This document shows, one piece after another, positions 24,001-36,120 of a stretch of DNA of 64,000 bases. This DNA comes from Aquipseudomonas alcaligenes_A (GTDB taxonomy: Bacteria > Pseudomonadota > Gammaproteobacteria > Pseudomonadales > Pseudomonadaceae): assembly GCA_048595745.1 (NCBI GenBank), contig CP184361.1; one strand, written 5' to 3'. The notes beneath the pieces were generated by a model that saw only the letters and a program-made list of their open reading frames with translations, did not search any database and was not told the DNA's origin. A program made the translations under genes and the position numbers. Numbering within the stretch: position 1 is the stretch's first letter; each line of letters starts with the position of its first letter.

Positions 24001-24785
24001 GACGGCTGCTTCCAGCGCGGCATGATGCGGCGCATGGCACGCCAGACCTCGGCTTTGCGTTCGGGCTCGTCCATCTGCAGTTCCAGACTCGGCAGCGCCC
24101 AGGCAGCGCCCAGCCCCTCGACCTGCAGCTCGCGGTTGTAGGCCTCGGCATCCGCCTCCCCGGCGAAGCGCACGGCGGGCAGGCCGATCAGCCACAGGCA
24201 GCGGCAGGGCTCGGCTTCCAGCTGACCGGCCAGCACGCCCTGCACATAGTCGCGGGCGGCATCCGGCCCCTGGTCGAGGTTGCCGCGGGTGAGCAGCGGC
24301 CAGCGGATCGGCGAGCCATCGCCGACCTGCTGCGGTGCATCCGGCAGGCCAGCGGCGCGCAGGAGGTCCTTGAGCAACAGATAGGAAGGGTCGCGGCTCT
24401 GGAACGGCTCGCCGGTGGCCAGCTCGACCAACAGTGCGCAATCACCGGCACGCAGCAACTGCAGGGCGAAGCGCGGCGGCGGCAGCACCGGCTTGGCCTC
24501 GACCACCGGCAATGCCTCCGGCTCGGCCTTGGCCTCCGGCTTGGCGAATACCTTGGAAGCCGCCGAGGGGCGCGGCACTTCGATGACCGGACGCGGCGGC
24601 TCGACCGCTGCCTTGGCCTCCGCCACTGGCGCGGCGACGGGCACAACGGGCGCGACTTCCGCCTGGGGTGGCGGCTGCAACAGCTCGGGGCGCGAGGGCG
24701 CGGCGAACGGCAGCTCCACGCGCGGCAACCAGCTGGCCACCTGCATGGCGGTCAGATAGGCGCGGCGGCGGACTTCTTCGATCAA
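23997..24785 (-). CDS. holD: DNA polymerase III psi subunit, cryptic pseudomonad form
   Basis: A 262-residue protein that looks at first like a Pro/Ala-rich TonB-type linker protein. Three things point to HolD. It directly precedes rimI as in E. coli. The N terminus (RRAYLTAMQVASWLPR) resembles the psi start that binds the chi subunit. The C terminus (LPSLELQMDEPERKAEVWRAM) aligns with the E. coli psi ending. A disordered Ala/Pro/Glu segment at about residues 35-105 is inserted, explaining why routine annotation misses it. A cryptic psi subunit has been described for pseudomonads. There is no signal peptide, which argues against TonB. Confidence 0.7.
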   Translation of the reverse strand: MIEEVRRRAYLTAMQVASWLPRVELPFAAPSRPELLQPPPQAEVAPVVPVAAPVAEAKAAVEPPRPVIEVPRPSAASKVFAKPEAKAEPEALPVVEAKPVLPPPRFALQLLRAGDCALLVELATGEPFQSRDPSYLLLKDLLRAAGLPDAPQQVGDGSPIRWPLLTRGNLDQGPDAARDYVQGVLAGQLEAEPCRCLWLIGLPAVRFAGEADAEAYNRELQVEGLGAAWALPSLELQMDEPERKAEVWRAMRRIMPRWKQPS

Positions 24786-24922
24786 GAGCGGCTTCCAGGA
24801 CGGACGGAATCAGGCGCGAATTGTGGACTGAATCGGCCCCCGGGAAAAGGCCGATGGAGTGACGGTCATGTACAGGCCCTTTCCAGTACAATCCGGGCTT
24901 TTGCGACGGACCGACCCCGCCC

Positions 24923-26164
24923 ATGATCGACCCCAAGCGCGTGTTGCGCGCCCTCGCCGAGCACTGGACGCTGCTCGAACCGCTGTGCGAGCGCTTCGAC
25001 ACCGGCACCCTGAGCCTGGTGGAGCTGCGCAACCAGCTCAGCACGCAGCTGCCCGAGGGCAGCCCCGCCGACATCACCGCCCTGCTCGACCAGTGGATCC
25101 GCCTGGACATCCTGGTGCCGGTGGCCAAGAGCCCCAACCGCTTCGAGCTGAACGCACAGATCCACGACTTCCTCGCCTACCTGCGCCGTGAGCACCGCCT
25201 CGGCCTGTGCCTGGAGATCGAAGCCTACCTGCGCCACCTGGAGCGCCTGGCCGGCTATATCCAGGACGCCTTCGAAGTGCGCGACGGCAACGACCTGGCG
25301 CGCCAGCTGCGCCTGCTCGATATGCGCGTCAGGGACGTTCTCAAGAAACTGGCCAACGACGAGCAGGCGCTGGTCGGTGTAGCCGAGCGGGCCAAGACCA
25401 GCGACCGGCAGATTCCACTGCGCCAGCGCTACGCCGAGGTGCTGGCCACCTGGGACGAATATGTCGAGCCGATGATCCAGCTGGTCTCCGCCGACGGCGC
25501 CTTCGAGCAGGGTGTACGCCGCGTCGAGCAGGTACTGCTGCGCCTGCTCGGCGAACAGCAGCGCCTCGGCCAGCTGGTCGACGACGACCTGCTGCTGCGC
25601 ACCCACGCGCGCATCCTGGAGATGCAGACCGTCGCTCAGCTGACCCTGCGCAAGGCCCGCGAGCTGCTGCTCCCGCTGCGCGAGGAAGCGCGCCGGCACA
25701 ACGCCGTGACCCGTGGCGCCGCGCTGGCCCTGTCGGTGATCCGCAAGAAGGGCCTGGACGCCCTGCCGCAGGCCTCGATGCCGCTGTTCACCCGGCCGCA
25801 GAGCACCTTCCTCGGCACCGCCAGCCAGGTGGAGAGCTACGTCTACGCCCTGGCCCGCTTCCAGCCCAAGCCCAACCAGTTCCCGCGCGCCAGCGGCTCG
25901 CGCAAGGGCGCACCGCCCAAGGCGCCACGCACCGCCCGCGAGATGATCGAGCGCTGCGAGCAGGCCCTGCCGCTACCGGACCTGATGACCTGGCTGCTGG
26001 AGCAGGAGCCGGAAGGCGCAACCGATGAGCTCCTCTACTGGTTCTCGCGGCTGTCGCGTGACGGCCGCTTCCAGCGCGAGCGCCTCGAACGCCGCGACTA
26101 CCTCACCCGCGAGCATCAGGTCAGCCTGAGCTCCTATGCCCTGGTAGGTCGCCCCAATGCTTAA
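24923..26164 (+). CDS. mksF: condensin MksF (kleisin-like subunit)
   Basis: A 413-residue protein of the MksF/MukF-like family. It starts with a winged-helix region (LAEHWTLLEPLCERFDTGTL, residues 8-27), then long helices typical of a kleisin, and ends in a second helical domain (LSRDGRFQRERLERRDYLTR). MksF bridges the SMC-like MksB heads and binds MksE. The order F-E-B matches the known Pseudomonas condensin operon that helps chromosome organisation. ATG 24923 follows a short promoter region shared divergently with holD. A REP pair separates it from mksE. Confidence 0.88.
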   Translation: MIDPKRVLRALAEHWTLLEPLCERFDTGTLSLVELRNQLSTQLPEGSPADITALLDQWIRLDILVPVAKSPNRFELNAQIHDFLAYLRREHRLGLCLEIEAYLRHLERLAGYIQDAFEVRDGNDLARQLRLLDMRVRDVLKKLANDEQALVGVAERAKTSDRQIPLRQRYAEVLATWDEYVEPMIQLVSADGAFEQGVRRVEQVLLRLLGEQQRLGQLVDDDLLLRTHARILEMQTVAQLTLRKARELLLPLREEARRHNAVTRGAALALSVIRKKGLDALPQASMPLFTRPQSTFLGTASQVESYVYALARFQPKPNQFPRASGSRKGAPPKAPRTAREMIERCEQALPLPDLMTWLLEQEPEGATDELLYWFSRLSRDGRFQRERLERRDYLTREHQVSLSSYALVGRPNA

Positions 26165-26165
26165 G

Positions 26166-26266
26166 TCCTGCGTAGGGTGGACAACGCTCCGCTTGTCCAC
26201 CGTCCAGCACCTCGAATCCTCCGGTGGAAAACGCTGTGCGGTTTTCCACCCTACGACTGCCTGCGA
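26166..26266. repeat. REP pair (GTAGGGTGGA type) inside the mks operon
   Basis: CGTAGGGTGGACAACGCTCC...TTGTCCACC and, inverted about 25 bp later, GGTGGAAAACGC...TTTTCCACCCTACG. Each half is a hairpin by itself and the two halves are inverted copies. This is a BIME-like element of a third sequence type in this window, filling almost the whole mksF-mksE gap. Confidence 0.8.
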
Positions 26267-26275
26267 GCATCGCGC

Positions 26276-26977
26276 ATGAATATCGATCTGAAAGAACTCA
26301 CCCAGCTCGCACCGATCTTCCGTGAGCTGTTCAAGGGCTACCACATCAGCCGTGCCGCCCCCGAGCTGTATACCCAGCTGTCCAACCAGCAGGACGCCTA
26401 CCGCGCGCTGTTCAAGTCCCTCGGCTACGAGCTGGTGTGCGACAGCCGCGGCTTCTACTACTTCGTCCCCGAGCAGATGGGCGCACAGGTGAACAAGACG
26501 GCCCAGCGCCTGGCGCTGTTCACCTTTATCCTGGTTGAACACCTCGCGGACCAGGGCCGCGACCCGCTGGCGGTACTCGACGGCGGCAGCCTCGGCCGCG
26601 ACGAGCTGCCGCCGCTGCTGGAGAAGTACAAGGACCTGTTCCTCCAGGCCGAGGTCACCACCCAGGAAGAGTTGGAAGAGAAGGTCATGCGCCGCCTTGC
26701 CCAGCTCGGCTTCGCCAGCGAGGACAACGGCGTGTACCGCTTCCTCGCCCCCATGCACCGCTTCCTCGACGTGTGCCTGTCGGTGCAGCAGGACCGCGAC
26801 CTGGCCGCCAGCCTGCACAGCAACCTGCCGCTGCCGACGCCGGAGTTGGTGGTGGACGACGCCGAAGAAGACATCGTGCGCATCGAGCCGCTACCCGAGA
26901 CCGTCGAAGAATCCGAGGAAGAGGCCCTGGCCCGCGCCATGGCCGAGGAACGTAACGCCCAGGAGATCGACGCATGA
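26276..26977 (+). CDS. mksE: condensin subunit MksE
   Basis: MksE is the small winged-helix accessory (KITE) subunit that binds the kleisin MksF. It has 233 residues from ATG 26276: MNIDLKELTQLAPIFRELFKGYHISR at the start (in part), DSRGFYYFVPEQMG in the middle, and an acidic tail (DDAEEDIVRIEPLPETVEES). The frame stays open for about 100 bases upstream, but that part is the REP element. It overlaps mksB by 4 bp. Confidence 0.88.
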   Translation: MNIDLKELTQLAPIFRELFKGYHISRAAPELYTQLSNQQDAYRALFKSLGYELVCDSRGFYYFVPEQMGAQVNKTAQRLALFTFILVEHLADQGRDPLAVLDGGSLGRDELPPLLEKYKDLFLQAEVTTQEELEEKVMRRLAQLGFASEDNGVYRFLAPMHRFLDVCLSVQQDRDLAASLHSNLPLPTPELVVDDAEEDIVRIEPLPETVEESEEEALARAMAEERNAQEIDA

Positions 26978-29793
26978 GCCAGGAACGCTACGGCATCCGC
27001 CGCTTCGCCCTGCTGAACACCGCCGGCTACAGCCTCGGCATCTTCCCGCTGGAAAACCCGCTGTCGGTCTACGGCGCCAACAACCTGGGCAAGTCGGCGT
27101 CGATCAACGCGCTGCAGTTCCCCATCCTGGCGCGCATGTCCGACATGAGCTTCGGCAAGTACAGCCTGGAAGCCTCGCGCAAGTTCTACTTCGCCAGCGA
27201 CACCAGCTACATCCTGGTCGAGGTCGCCCTGCCCCACGGCCCGCATGTGATCGGCGTGGCCGGGCGCGGCCCGGGCGGCGGCTTCGGCCACCAGTTCTTC
27301 GCCTACCAGGGCGAGCTGCACCTGGAGCACTACCAGCAGGACGGCGTCTGCCTGCGCCAGCGTGAGCTGTTCAAGAACCTCGGCCAGGCTGGCATCACGC
27401 CCTATGAACTGAAGCCCGAGGAACTGCGCCGCCTGCTGGTCGGCGGCCACACCAGCATCCCGCTGGACCTGACCCTGATCCCGCTGCGTTCGACCAGCGA
27501 GCAGAGCTTGAAGACCTTCCGCGCGCTGTTCATCAACCTGCTGCATATGCGCGAGATCACCGCCGCCAAGCTCAAGCAGCTGTTCCTCGATGCCTTCGAG
27601 CACAGCCTGCGCTCCGGCAGCGTCGACTACATCGCCGCGACCGAGGAAGCCTTCCGCGACGTGCGCCGCATGGAGCAGGACTACCAGGCACTGGTCGCCG
27701 CAGGTCCCTTGGTCGAGGCGCTGTCCGGCGGTGTGGCCCAACGCGAAGTGCTGCGCGGCAAACTGCATCGCCTTTCACCGCTGCTGGATAACCTGCTCGG
27801 CGCCTGGCAGGACTACTCCGGTGCGCGCAAGGAAGAGCTGGTGATCCAGGCCGAGCACTACCGCCGCAAGCAGGATGGCCTACAGAACGAGCAGCGCGGC
27901 GGCACCGCCGAGCTGATGCGCCTGGAGCGCGAGATCAGCGAGATCCAGCGCTGGCTCGGCGAGCTGGCCGTGTTGAAGAACCGCTTCGCCCTGGTAACCG
28001 ACGCCAAGGTGCTGGAGGAGCAGCTGCTCGCTGCCAAGGATGCCCACGACGAGCTGGCCGGCGCCCTGGCGCAGTCGCGACAGTTCTCCGCCGAGGATCT
28101 GGACGAGCGCCTGCGCGACCTGGAGAAGCGCCTGAAATCGGTCAAGCAGCAGCTCGACCACGCCGACAACAACAGCTACTCGCGCCTGCGCGAGGAGTTC
28201 AGCCAGGCCGACGTCGACCGCCTGATGCGCCTGTTCAACGGCCAGCTGTTCAGCCTGCCGCTGGGTGAGAAAGGCATCCAGGCCGAAGGCGACGACTGGG
28301 TCAAGGCCGTCGAGGCGGTGCTGGATCGCTTCAAGGGCGACACCTTCGCCGTGCCGGGCCTGTCCATCGACCTCTCGCATATCGAACCGCCGGCCCTGCA
28401 GGCGCTGGCCGACCGCGCCGCCCTGCGCGACCAGAAAGACCGTCTGGAGCGCGAGCTGAAGCAGCTCAAGACCCAGCAGGCGGTGGCCAACGACCGCGCG
28501 GCGAGCAAGGCCCAGGCCGAGCAGCTGTACCAGGCCGTGCTCGATGCACAGAAGGCCCTGGAAGACTTCCGCAAGAGCCAGACCCTGGCCGCCGAAGAGC
28601 CGGCCAAGCTGGAGCAGCTCGCCCAAGCCGAAGCCGCCCAGGACGAACTCAAGCGCGCCTCGGACGCCTTCACCGAGCGCGTGCAGCAGCTGTCCGCCAA
28701 GCTGCAGCTGGTCGGCCGCCAACTGGCAGACCTGGAAGCCAAGGAACGCACCCTGGAAGACGCCTTGCGCCGTCGCCAGCTGCTGCCGGCCGACCTGCCC
28801 TTCGGTACCCCGTTCATGGAGCCGGTCGACGACAGCCTGGACAACCTGCTGCCGCTGCTCAACGACTACCAGGACAGCTGGCAGGCGCTACAGCGCATCG
28901 ACGGCCAGATCGACGCGCTGTACGCCCAGGTGCGCCTCAAGGGCGTGGCCAAGTTCGACAGCGAGGACGATCCGGAGCGCCGACTGCAACTGCTGGTCAA
29001 TGCTTACGCGCACCGTCAGGACGAGGCGCTGACCCTGGCCAAGGCGCGCCGCGCGGCGGTCACCGATATCGCCCGCACCCTGCGCAATATCCGCAGCGAC
29101 TACGACAACCTGGAACACCAGCTGGCGCTGTTCAACCGCGAGATCAACAAGCGCCAGGTGTCCAACCTGGAGAGCTTCCGCATCGTCCTGGCACCCAACC
29201 GCGACGCGCTCAAGCACATCGACCAGATCATCCACAGCGCCGGCCAGTACGAGGAAGGCGAGACCCTGTCGGTGTTCGACCTCTCGCAGAGTGCCGAACA
29301 GGATGCCAAGAACGAAGAAGCCAAGGACTATCTGTCGCGCCTGGTGGCGGCCAACGGCAACCAGCTGGGCCTCAAGGACCTGTTCGAGCTGGCCTTCGAG
29401 ATCACCAAGGTAGGAGGTCAGCCGGTAATGCACACCGACATCGATGGCGCTGCCTCCAACGGCACCACCATGACCATCAAGGCGCTGACCAACATGTACC
29501 TGCTGCTGCACCTGATGGATCGCGAGCAGGCCGGCAAGGTACGTCTGCCCTACTACCTCGACGAAGCGGCGGATATCGACGAGCGCAACCAGCAGGCGCT
29601 GATCGAGACCAGCCTGCAGCTCGGTTTCGTACCGATCCTAGCGTCGGTCAAGCCGCAGGTCTCAGCCCATGTGGCCATCGACCTGGAAGGCGGCAGCGGG
29701 CCGAACGGCATCTACATCGACGAGGCGGACTGGAAGTTCATCAGGCGTCGCGAGACTGCCAAGGTCACCGAGGAGCAGGCCGAGCTGGCCTGA
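26974..29793 (+). CDS. mksB: condensin MksB (SMC-like ATPase)
   Basis: A 939-residue SMC-like ATPase that forms the ring of the MksBEF condensin. The Walker A motif is in VYGANNLGKSASINALQF (about residues 32-49) and the Walker B region is LPYYLDEAADIDERNQQAL near residue 860. Between them are two long coiled coils and a small hinge (around residues 400-480), shorter than in SMC or MukB, which is typical of MksB. The next gene downstream is an unrelated PepSY gene, so no MksG/JetD nuclease is linked. Confidence 0.9.
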   Translation: MSQERYGIRRFALLNTAGYSLGIFPLENPLSVYGANNLGKSASINALQFPILARMSDMSFGKYSLEASRKFYFASDTSYILVEVALPHGPHVIGVAGRGPGGGFGHQFFAYQGELHLEHYQQDGVCLRQRELFKNLGQAGITPYELKPEELRRLLVGGHTSIPLDLTLIPLRSTSEQSLKTFRALFINLLHMREITAAKLKQLFLDAFEHSLRSGSVDYIAATEEAFRDVRRMEQDYQALVAAGPLVEALSGGVAQREVLRGKLHRLSPLLDNLLGAWQDYSGARKEELVIQAEHYRRKQDGLQNEQRGGTAELMRLEREISEIQRWLGELAVLKNRFALVTDAKVLEEQLLAAKDAHDELAGALAQSRQFSAEDLDERLRDLEKRLKSVKQQLDHADNNSYSRLREEFSQADVDRLMRLFNGQLFSLPLGEKGIQAEGDDWVKAVEAVLDRFKGDTFAVPGLSIDLSHIEPPALQALADRAALRDQKDRLERELKQLKTQQAVANDRAASKAQAEQLYQAVLDAQKALEDFRKSQTLAAEEPAKLEQLAQAEAAQDELKRASDAFTERVQQLSAKLQLVGRQLADLEAKERTLEDALRRRQLLPADLPFGTPFMEPVDDSLDNLLPLLNDYQDSWQALQRIDGQIDALYAQVRLKGVAKFDSEDDPERRLQLLVNAYAHRQDEALTLAKARRAAVTDIARTLRNIRSDYDNLEHQLALFNREINKRQVSNLESFRIVLAPNRDALKHIDQIIHSAGQYEEGETLSVFDLSQSAEQDAKNEEAKDYLSRLVAANGNQLGLKDLFELAFEITKVGGQPVMHTDIDGAASNGTTMTIKALTNMYLLLHLMDREQAGKVRLPYYLDEAADIDERNQQALIETSLQLGFVPILASVKPQVSAHVAIDLEGGSGPNGIYIDEADWKFIRRRETAKVTEEQAELA

Positions 29794-29807
29794 CTCCTTG
29801 CGCAAAC

Positions 29808-29837
29808 GAAAAGGGCCCTGATGCGGCCCTTTTTCTT
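29808..29837. terminator. bidirectional terminator after mksB
   Basis: GAAAAGGGCC-ctgatgc-GGCCCTTTTTCTT between the mksB stop and the minus-strand PepSY gene. Confidence 0.88.
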
Positions 29838-29847
29838 GGGGGTGGGA

Positions 29848-30156
29848 TCAATCGTCCTGGTGATCCTGCAGCACCTGGCCATTGCTGGCGTCCAGCTCCA
29901 GGTCCCACTTCACACCTTGGGCGTCGCGCACTTCCACCTGGTAGATGTAGCGGCCGTATTCTTCTTCTAGCTCGGTCTCGGTGACCTGGCCGCCGGGATG
30001 CTTGGCCAGGGCGGCGGCATTGAGTTTCTCGAAGCTCTGGATGGTACCGGCATCGCGCAGTTTCAGAGCCTCGTCCGGACCGAGGTCACGGGCCTGGGCG
30101 ATACCGGCAGTGGCGGCGAGGGTGGTGATGGCGAAAAGGGCAGTCAGCTTGTTCAT
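29848..30156 (-). CDS. periplasmic PepSY-domain protein
   Basis: A 102-residue secreted protein. The signal peptide runs to about residue 22 (ATAGIAQA). The mature part has one PepSY unit: EALKLRDAGTIQSFEKLN, then YIYQVEVRDAQGVKWDLELDASNGQVL. Small PepSY proteins are thought to modulate peptidases or accompany sensor kinases, but no partner lies next to it here. It is 77 bp upstream of the end of the MCE gene and has a short AT-rich promoter region at 30157-30230. Confidence 0.88.
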   Translation of the reverse strand: MNKLTALFAITTLAATAGIAQARDLGPDEALKLRDAGTIQSFEKLNAAALAKHPGGQVTETELEEEYGRYIYQVEVRDAQGVKWDLELDASNGQVLQDHQDD

Positions 30157-30233
30157 CTTGATTCTCCGTCGGGAGTGATTGGTTTCGACGGAAGCCACGA
30201 TAGCCAAGCAGACTTAAACCAAGCTGAATCCAC

Positions 30234-32537
30234 CTAGTTCTCCAGACGGATCTTAGGCGCCCATTTCAACCACTCCTCGTTGACCTCGTCGTTGAGGGCA
30301 AAGGTCTGGCCGGGCTGGGCGGGGCCGCCCATCACGGCATTGTCCGGCGTAGCGAAGGCTATGCCACCTTCCAGCAGCGCCTCCAGTGACTCTGTGCGAA
30401 CCTTTACGCCCTTGAACAGGCCGGCGTCCACACCGATGCCGCTGGCGTTCCAGAAACGCGTCCCAGTACGCACCAGGGGGGCATAGCGAGGCTCGATCAG
30501 AATATGAATCAGCACGCGATCAGACGTCGGGCCAAGCTCGAAATCGGTCACCTTGCCAACCGGCACTTCGCGGTAACTGATCACCACCCCCGGTTTGATG
30601 GAACCGCGCCGCGCAGCACTGAGCGTCAGGCGCAAGCCTTCCTCACGCACTTCAGTAGTCGGCGGCTGCTTACGAGCCTCGAAGTAGTTCTGCGCCTTGC
30701 CTACCTGCGGGGCCGGTCGAACCTCCAGGTACTGACCGCTGACCAGCGTGTCCAGGTTGGCGGTGCGAACCAGGCCTAGCTCCGGCTTGACCACCCAGAA
30801 CTCACTACCCGCACTGGCAATACGCCCACTAGCCTTGATGATGCGCGCATTTAGTAATACGGCCTGGAGATCGTTGGTCAACTCGACGCTCTCCACCTTG
30901 CCAACCTCAATGCCCTTGTACCTTATGGCCGTTCCCGGGTTGATGCCATCACCACTTTGCACCTTGATCTGGATGGCCACGCCCTCCTGCATGGCCTCGT
31001 CGCGATCGGCGTGCAGCGTGAAACGCTGAATCTTGCGATTGACCGGAGCTTTCATGTCCGGAGTCTCGAAAGTCACACCACCGGCCAAAAGCGTCTGCAG
31101 CGACTCGCTCTTCACCTCTATCCCCGAAGAGATGCCACCCTTCAGCGTGATGCCGCTCGAATTCCAGAAGCGCGTGGAACTGTTGACCAGGTTGGCGTAG
31201 GGCTGCTCAATGTGCGCGCCCAGCACAACACGCTTGCGATCACGGGAAAACTGAAAGCTCTGGATCGTGCCGACCTTTACCTGGCGGTAGAGGATGGGGC
31301 TACCGACCTCAAGCGAGCCCAGGGTATCGGCGAAAAGCACCAGATGCAGGCCCGGCGCATCAACATCGAGTGGAGGCGCTTTAGGTCGTGCCACGAAATC
31401 GCGCATAGGCGGCAGAGTTCGCACGCCGGGCTTGACCGCGATGTAATTACCCTTCACCAGCGCTTCAAGGCCCGTAATACCGGCCAGGGAGATCGAGGGC
31501 TTTACTACCCAGAACTCGGTACCCTCAGTCAGATAATCCTCCGCCTTGGGGTCCAGGGTCAGGTCGAGAGAGGCAGAATTGAGGTCTTCGTCGACCTTGA
31601 TGGCCTTCACCGTCCCCACCTGAATGCCCTTGTACATGACGGGCGTACGACCCGCTTCAATACCCTCGAAGTCCTGCAGCTTCAGCGTGACCTTGATACC
31701 CGCCTGCGCCGCGTCGAAATCCTCGTACAGCCTGAAGGGAATGGACGGGTCAGTGGGCGGGCTATCCTTGCGGTGCTCCGGAGTCGCAAAAGCGATACCA
31801 CCAGCAACAATGCTGGCCAGCGACTCTGTACGTAACTTGACCCCCGACAACCCGGCGTTGATGGTCACTCCGCTGGCATTCCAGAAACGCGTGTGTTTTC
31901 GTACCAGACTGGCGAATTCAGGCTGAATGAACACCTGAATTTCCACCGTGCTCTGGTCGTCAGCGAGGCGGTAATCCTTCACACGCCCCACCTGAATCTG
32001 CTTGTAAAAAACCGGACTATCCCGATTGATCGAGGAAAGTCGGTCCGCTTTCAACGTCAGGTGCAATCCTGGCACCGAGTCCGCCATTGGGGGCGGGGCG
32101 GTCAGGGCGATGAACTGGCGCGTCGGCTCACCGTCCGCGGGACTTGCCGTGATGTAGTTGCCCGAAACCAGGGTTTCCAAGCCGGTTATACCGGCCAGGG
32201 ATACGCTGGGTTTGACCAGCCAAAAACGCGTGTTGCTTCGCAGGTGAGGCTCAACGCGCTTGTCCATCTCAACCGTGACGCGCACACCTCGCTGTTCGCC
32301 CTTGTCATCAAGCTCCATACCGACGACCTTGCCGATCGACATTCCCTTGAAGATGACCTCGGTCTTGTTGACCTGAATGCCGTCACCGGTTGGGAAAAAA
32401 ATCTCGATCTCAATACCTGCCTCACTGTAAGCCCTATAGGCCAACCAGCCGCCTATCAGCAATGCGATCAAGGGCAACACCCAGATGGCGGACCAATTGG
32501 TCGTACGACGGATATTCGCAGTATTCAGCTCGGTCAT
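30234..32537 (-). CDS. six-domain MCE protein (PqiB/LetB-like intermembrane lipid transport)
   Basis: A 767-residue inner-membrane-anchored protein with one N-terminal segment (WSAIWVLPLIALLIGGWLAY). It carries six MCE domains, each marked by a strand such as VIFKGMSIGKV, VFYKQIQVGRV, VMYKGIQVGTV, ILYRQVKVGTI, IRYKGIEVGKV and ISYREVPVGKV. MCE proteins stack into a tunnel that carries lipids across the periplasm; PqiB has three domains and LetB seven. The usual membrane partner PqiA/LetA is absent: upstream is only the end of the rrn operon. ATG 32537 is preferred to a start at 32552. Confidence 0.88.
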   Translation of the reverse strand: MTELNTANIRRTTNWSAIWVLPLIALLIGGWLAYRAYSEAGIEIEIFFPTGDGIQVNKTEVIFKGMSIGKVVGMELDDKGEQRGVRVTVEMDKRVEPHLRSNTRFWLVKPSVSLAGITGLETLVSGNYITASPADGEPTRQFIALTAPPPMADSVPGLHLTLKADRLSSINRDSPVFYKQIQVGRVKDYRLADDQSTVEIQVFIQPEFASLVRKHTRFWNASGVTINAGLSGVKLRTESLASIVAGGIAFATPEHRKDSPPTDPSIPFRLYEDFDAAQAGIKVTLKLQDFEGIEAGRTPVMYKGIQVGTVKAIKVDEDLNSASLDLTLDPKAEDYLTEGTEFWVVKPSISLAGITGLEALVKGNYIAVKPGVRTLPPMRDFVARPKAPPLDVDAPGLHLVLFADTLGSLEVGSPILYRQVKVGTIQSFQFSRDRKRVVLGAHIEQPYANLVNSSTRFWNSSGITLKGGISSGIEVKSESLQTLLAGGVTFETPDMKAPVNRKIQRFTLHADRDEAMQEGVAIQIKVQSGDGINPGTAIRYKGIEVGKVESVELTNDLQAVLLNARIIKASGRIASAGSEFWVVKPELGLVRTANLDTLVSGQYLEVRPAPQVGKAQNYFEARKQPPTTEVREEGLRLTLSAARRGSIKPGVVISYREVPVGKVTDFELGPTSDRVLIHILIEPRYAPLVRTGTRFWNASGIGVDAGLFKGVKVRTESLEALLEGGIAFATPDNAVMGGPAQPGQTFALNDEVNEEWLKWAPKIRLEN

Positions 32538-32702
32538 GCAGGGAAGCTCCATTCCTCAGAGCAGGGCAGAGTCACCTACTGCAATTGCAGGGGCAACAAG
32601 CGTTTCAAGCCAATGGTTAATCATCAGACGGCAGGCGCAAGCCTAACGCAAAGCGCTGGCAATCGCATGCTTGAGTGCAGGCTTTTCCAGGCCCCATAAA
32701 GG

Positions 32703-32738
32703 CCAAACCCCCACCCGCTAATGCGGATGGGGGTTTGG
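32703..32738 (-). terminator. rrn operon terminator
   Basis: AAACCCCCACCCGC-taat-GCGGATGGGGGTTT, a perfect-looking GC stem just downstream of 5S rRNA on the minus strand. Confidence 0.8.
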
Positions 32739-32744
32739 GGATAG

Positions 32745-32864
32745 GAGCTTGACGATGACCTACTCTCACATGGGGAAGCCCCACACTACCATCGGCGATG
32801 CGTCGTTTCACTTCTGAGTTCGGGATGGGATCAGGTGGTTCCAACGCTCTATGGTCGTCAAGCA
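32745..32864 (-). rRNA. rrf: 5S ribosomal RNA
   Basis: On the minus strand the sequence begins TGCTTGACGACCATAGAGCG and ends GGTCATCGTCAAGCTC, with the conserved CCCGAACTCAGAAGTGAAAC segment. Its length of 120 nt is standard for Pseudomonas. Confidence 0.95.
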
Positions 32865-33000
32865 ATTCGGTTGCTGTGTCGGTGTTAAGTCGCCACAGCG
32901 AATTGGGTATGTGATCTTGGCTTTGCGGTTCTTAGCGAACTTTCGGTTTGTTTGTCGACTTCACCATCACCGACAATCTACAGATTGTTTGGGTGTTATA

Positions 33001-35890
<2,890 letters not shown>

Positions 35891-36120
35891 ATATAACCCC
35901 AAGCAATCTGGTTATAGATTCGTAACGTGAAGACGACATTCGCCGAAAATTCGCGCTTGAACTCGCAAATTTTGCCTTGATTAACAACGTGCAGTGAAAC
36001 ACGCTGTTAGTCACTTCTATCACATACCCAAATTTTTAAAGAACAGTTCTGGCGCAAAGACCAGAAATCAACATTGAACTACCAATGTTCATTTCTGAGC
36101 TTTCAGCGATCGTGAGTTGA
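35891..36120 (-). other. internal transcribed spacer between tRNA-Ala and 23S, with boxA
   Basis: A gene-free, AT-rich spacer. At about 36027-36047 the minus strand has CTGTTCTTTAAAAATTTG, a boxA-type antitermination signal ahead of 23S. The 5' leader arm of the 23S processing stem should lie in 35891-35940. Confidence 0.7.

Noticed and set aside
23997..24785. TonB-like energy transducer
   Set aside because: The Pro/Ala-rich stretch suggests it, but there is no N-terminal membrane segment or TonB C-terminal domain; HolD fits the ends and the linkage to rimI better.
24923..29793. Wadjet-type plasmid defence system
   Set aside because: Three condensin subunits are present but no JetD/MksG nuclease, and the locus is the conserved chromosomal Mks operon of Pseudomonas.
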